48,369 nucleotides of DNA, from NCBI RefSeq assembly GCF_024494385.1, contig NZ_JAEVLT010000035.1:1-48369 (forward strand), given 5' to 3'. The notes under the pieces are model-generated. The model ran no database searches, had not been told where the DNA came from, and saw nothing but the letters and a program-made list of their open reading frames with translations. Shown piece after piece: positions 45,404 to 48,369 of this stretch (positions within the stretch are counted from its first letter, which is position 1; each line of letters begins with the position of its first letter). This DNA comes from Bacillus sp. EB600 (GTDB lineage Bacteria; Bacillota; Bacilli; Bacillales; Cytobacillaceae). The translations under genes were made by a program, and so were the position numbers.

Positions 45404-45925
45404 TCACTTAAGCATTTCCCTTATATAATAAAACTATTCCATTTTAAAATCACGCATTTGTTGTATAGGTAAGGTTATTCCGATCAGCATGAATTTTACC
45501 TAAGCATTGGTTGTGTTTTTGCTGTTTTAAAGTCTTCGATAAAATTGTTGCCGATACTGAAGTCTGAATCCCCTTGAATAATCCATGAAAAAAACCTTAG
45601 GGATAAATGGAGAAAAAGCCCTCTTGAAAAGGGCTTTTTTGTTAAGTTTTTTAGCTTTATTGTTTCCACTAAATATAAAGTTATGCAGTAATAAGGCAAG
45701 ATAATATGCTTGTAATTCGGCTACTGTATTAATACATTAGGCCATATACACATTCGTATAAATTAAGTTCAATTTTTGAGTAATCTGTTATTATATATTT
45801 CTACAATTATGAATCCATATTAAAGTGAACCCCAGAAGACTAAAAAGTTAAGAAATAAAGCAATAACAGTCCAGTTATAAGCAAAGCAAATCCAATTCCA
45901 ATAAACGTTTTTTAAATCTCTGTAT
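45404..45925. other. Spacer with terminator and short protein-like tails
   Basis: 522 bases. A hairpin AAAAAGCCCT...AGGGCTTTTTT lies at 45613-45645. Two minus-strand tails without start codons are seen: IIQGDSDFSIGNNFIEDFK near 45530-45600, and a hydrophobic GIGFALLITGLLLLYFLTF just before 45840. Both look like gene remnants. Confidence 0.45.
45613..45645. terminator. Hairpin terminator
   Basis: AAAAAGCCCT and AAGGGCTTTTTT with a short loop; symmetric A and T tracts. Confidence 0.75.
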
Positions 45926-46324
45926 CTACTTTTCTTGTTCAATTCCATTCAGTTTAAGGCGTCCCTCTAAATTAACTATTATTTCACTTAGATCATTATT
46001 TTTCTTTTTAACATCCGTTAGTTCATTTTTTACCACACTGAGTTTATTATCCAATTCCTTCAGTTGTTCTTTTAACAGTGTCATTTCGGTCATGATCTGA
46101 TTTTCAGGTAAATCAATAATTGGGCTTTGTACAAATTGGCTGAGGTTTTCTACAAAATTCATAAGTAGTTCATTTGGTAATAGATTGGTTGACCAATTAA
46201 TAATTTCATTCTCATCGATGTAATTTTCATTATCTATAAGATTGTTAGCAAAATTTAGTATTAAATCCTCATCTACAATGCTTTTTATAATTTCGTCTTT
46301 ACTTTCTAAATTATGTTCACTCAT
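45926..46324 (-). CDS. Acidic coiled-coil protein, unknown function (132 aa)
   Basis: N-terminal half acidic and Asn-rich (DEDLILNFANNLIDNENYID). C-terminal residues about 78-125 form a predicted coiled coil (TLLKEQLKELDNKLSVVKNE, LTDVKKKNNDLSEIIVNLE). The ATG at 46324 is preferred with AAAGGTGAG before it, over a GTG 12 bases upstream. A 21-base copy of its start region recurs at 47380-47400. Not recognised; soluble, no signal. Confidence 0.6.
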   Translation of the reverse strand: MSEHNLESKDEIIKSIVDEDLILNFANNLIDNENYIDENEIINWSTNLLPNELLMNFVENLSQFVQSPIIDLPENQIMTEMTLLKEQLKELDNKLSVVKNELTDVKKKNNDLSEIIVNLEGRLKLNGIEQEK

Positions 46325-46886
46325 AAGTTTGCTCACCTTTTCTTTTAAGTATGAATTGAATTTTCACATTGAACAATAAATGAAGAGTTTAAAGGTAAAT
46401 ATAAATTTCGTCAGGAGGCGAAAATTCTCTTCACTATATGCAAAGACAAAAACAAAGGTGATATGGTTATTGAATATTTAATACCAAAGCGATTTGGTCG
46501 GTTGTGGTTCTACCTTAGTTGTTCTATTCTGCTCTTTACATATTAGCTATAAAATCCTTATTTCTACAGTAAATATCGATCCTTTTGGCTGCTAAAAATG
46601 AAGACAATCCCTTTTTCAAAAAGTTTTCCCCAAGAAAGTTTTTTGCTTTTTGTATATATTTGGTGGTTATTCATTAGAAAAACACCCATGTCCTATTTAT
46701 AAAAATATATTTAAAAATAAGGGCTTAATCTTTCGGTTTTTTATATCAATTGATGCATAAGCTGAATATTAACCGTTAGCCATCAGCCATATATCAAACA
46801 TTACCTCCTAAGTTGCTTTATTTGCGTTCGATTGCAATACAGCACAAATACTTTAAAAAACCCCTTTAAGGGGTTTTTTCCTTTAA
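46325..46886. other. Spacer with decayed small ORF
   Basis: 562 bases. A plus-strand frame near 46463-46545 reads MVIEYLIPKRFGRLWFYLSC after AAAGGTGAT but stops early and shifts, suggesting a lost membrane protein. The terminator at 46852-46881 ends the YjcZ-type gene. Confidence 0.4.
46852..46881 (-). terminator. Terminator of YjcZ-type gene 1
   Basis: AAAAAACCCC-TTTAA-GGGGTTTTTT just beyond the stop codon. Confidence 0.8.
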
Positions 46887-47027
46887 TTAATAAAAGCAAG
46901 TTGCTCCAATGATGATTAATAAAATGAACAATACTACAATTAAAGCAAAACCGCCGCCAAATCCTACGCCTCCATAACCATAGCCACCGCAGCCACAGCC
47001 ACCGAAACCACCAAATCCTCCGTACAT
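46887..47027 (-). CDS. YjcZ-type small sporulation peptide 1 (46 aa)
   Basis: Gly-rich N-terminus MYGGFGGFGGCGCGGYGYGG followed by one membrane helix ALIVVLFILLIIIGAT ending CFY. This is the pattern of the tiny YjcZ family of Bacillus spore-formers. AGGGGG precedes the ATG by about 7 nt. Function not known; likely made during sporulation. Confidence 0.88.
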   Translation of the reverse strand: MYGGFGGFGGCGCGGYGYGGVGFGGGFALIVVLFILLIIIGATCFY

Positions 47028-47060
47028 GTGTATCCCCCTTTTCAATTAAATGTTAATTTC

Positions 47061-47174
47061 TTAATAAAATCCCCCGCCAAATCCTCCGCCCATAAAGGAC
47101 GCTCCTATAATAATAAGAAGGATAAACAATACAACCACTAAAGCAAATCCTCCTCCAGCTCCTACACCATCCAT
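47061..47174 (-). CDS. YjcZ-type small sporulation peptide 2 (37 aa)
   Basis: MDGVGAGGGFALVVVLFILL then IIIGASFMGGGFGGGFY. Same helix as peptide 1 but with Gly residues on both sides. AAAGGAGG stands before the ATG. The two genes are 33 bases apart in the same direction, so they may be cotranscribed. Confidence 0.88.
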   Translation of the reverse strand: MDGVGAGGGFALVVVLFILLIIIGASFMGGGFGGGFY

Positions 47175-47535
47175 ATTACAAACCTCCTTTCATCTTCTAT
47201 ACAAAATATGATTAAATTCAAAAGGTGTAAGGGCTTTTCTAAGAATTCCGAAGAGTTTGCATTTTTTATTTGCTTTTTATTAAAGGAGTAGCATCAGGAA
47301 ACCCCATTTAAAAAACATTTAGGTGTGGTGTAACCGCCTGAATCGGCACTCACTTGATCAAGGTTATATTATTTTCATTCATAAGTTTGCCCACCTTTTC
47401 ATCATATTCTGATTTCTCTTTAAAAGAGCAAAGTATACGATAAATAAAGTTTTTGAATGCTAACTTTTGAGTTTAATGTTTACACTTTATAATAAAAATA
47501 AATTAAAGGATTTGCTGAAGGGATGTTTTATAAAA
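47175..47535. other. Spacer with duplicated start-region remnant
   Basis: 361 bases. The stretch 47380-47400 matches 46322-46342 (20 of 21 bases), the ribosome site and start of the coiled-coil gene. Its frame gives only MNENNITLIK-stop (47350-47382), so it is a broken copy. No other gene. Confidence 0.55.
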
Positions 47536-48250
47536 GTGTATAAGGATTTATTTAACCTTTTTGGCTATGAGGTTCAAACACATGCAGTTATCTCGCTTCT
47601 AGCTATTATACTCGGCTTTGGTGTTGGCCTGGCTTTAACAAGAAAGACCATTTACTATCTACTCGCATCATCCGCTTCAAATTTTTGAGATATGGACAGG
47701 AGGTATTTCAGTTGAAGGGGCGATTGCAGGAGGGATTCTTACATTATTTATTTACTCACGTTATCATAAAATAAGTTTTTTGGAATTTGCGGATTTTCTT
47801 TCACCAGCTATGATATTGGCCCAGGGTATTGGTCGAATTGCTTGTTTTATGAATGGGGACGCCTTTGGAAGTCCTACAGGAGGGAATTTTGGGATTGTGT
47901 ATCCAAAAGATTCTTATGCCTACAATTACTATGGTAGTCAACCATTGTGGCCGGCTGAAGTTTGGGAAAGCCAAGGAGATATGATTCTTTTCTGCATTTT
48001 ATTTATGTTACATGTACTGGCAGGCCACCGATTTGCTAAGGGTTGGATTGTTTCTTTTTATGTTTTTCTTTATTTCCTTGAACGTTTTATTCTAGAATTT
48101 TTCCGTGGGGACTCTCCTCGTTTCTACCATTTTACAGGCGGCCAATGGTCAGCTATTGCAATTATTATAATTGACCTCGGATTTATGATTTATCTAACAT
48201 TAAGGGATATAAAACATAAACAAAAAGAAGACACTTTGAAACAAAAATAA
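47536..48250 (+). pseudogene. lgt: Prolipoprotein diacylglyceryl transferase (Lgt) paralogue, disrupted
   Basis: Frame 1 (GTG 47536 to TGA 47688) gives YKDLFNLFGYEVQTHAVISL and GFGVGLALTRKTIYY. Frame 2 continues SHHPLQIFEIWTGGISVEG, then IYSRYHKISFLEFADFLSPA, ILAQGIGRIACFMNGDAFGS, and ends DLGFMIYLTLRDIKHKQK. Lgt normally has about 25-30 more residues between these parts, so there is both a deletion and a frame change near 47640-47665. The usual GR-x-x-NF-x-N-x-E becomes GRIACFMNGD, and the HGG loop is EGAIAGG, so this was a divergent paralogue. Its normal job is adding diacylglycerol to lipoprotein Cys. Confidence 0.8.
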
Positions 48251-48369
48251 ATAGTGAACCTTTTCATAAAATTATAATCTATTTAATTGAATCAATTTCA
48301 TAATGCCTAATTTTAAAAAATCACATACTCGCAGAATTTTTGATATGTTTTTTTAAAAATTTTATGCTG

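Noticed and set aside
45496..45699. 67-aa open frame on the minus strand
   Set aside because: It runs through a terminator hairpin at its start and lacks a ribosome site; only its tail looks protein-like, so it is listed as a possible remnant within the spacer.

Overview
This 48 kb window is low-GC Gram-positive DNA. It has AGGAGG-type ribosome binding sites, strong rho-independent terminators, and spore-former genes (two YjcZ-type peptides, a sporulenol/squalene-hopene cyclase relic). It looks chromosomal and Bacillaceae-like (Bacillus, Neobacillus or Mesobacillus); I cannot name the species. I see no rRNA, intact tRNA, CRISPR array or prophage.

Layout. (1) 0-9.5 kb is core metabolism: purU, ppc, a secreted cadherin-like repeat protein, a lipoprotein phosphoesterase, a LysR regulator and serC. 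A six-unit, 52-bp palindromic tandem repeat lies between ppc and the cadherin-like gene. (2) 9.5-14.1 kb holds a TetR regulator and two tandem 14-TM MFS (DHA2) exporters. Each exporter carries nearly the same promoter, so gene and control region were duplicated together. (3) 14.1-14.9 kb is an IS200-type element. (4) 15-20.6 kb holds small membrane proteins (two DoxX, DedA), a LigB-type dioxygenase and an MhqD-like serine hydrolase next to a divergent XRE-cupin regulator. This resembles the Bacillus Mhq quinone-detoxification set under another type of regulator. (5) 20.7-23.7 kb is pntAB transhydrogenase. (6) 24.1-36.1 kb is the most distinctive block. An eight-gene operon encodes a Tat-exported DMSO-reductase-family molybdoenzyme (catalytic A, FeS B, NrfD-like C), a TorD-type chaperone, an unusual multi-ferredoxin/zinc-ribbon protein and its own TatA-TatA-TatC. 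It is preceded by an FNR-like site. Next to it are an FeS protein and a PucR-type regulator, divergent from a second, cytoplasmic molybdoenzyme. Together they look like an anaerobic respiration or redox island of unknown substrate. (7) 36.4-42.6 kb holds an EamA transporter, an OsmC protein, a ClC/CBS chloride transporter and an ArAE/FUSC exporter. (8) 38.5 kb to the end is rich in decayed genes: a MaoC dehydratase, a YjcZ fragment, a cyclase, a small possibly GerP-like gene and an Lgt paralogue. Among them are intact small genes, including a Gly/Cys/Phe-rich peptide that looks like a heterocycloanthracin/sonorensin-type RiPP precursor.

Functional links. The Mo island couples quinol or ferredoxin electrons to an external acceptor or donor, with its own chaperone and export pore. 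PntAB, the quinone-stress genes and the exporters would support redox balance and toxin clearance. Family assignments rest on motifs read by eye; no searches were run.
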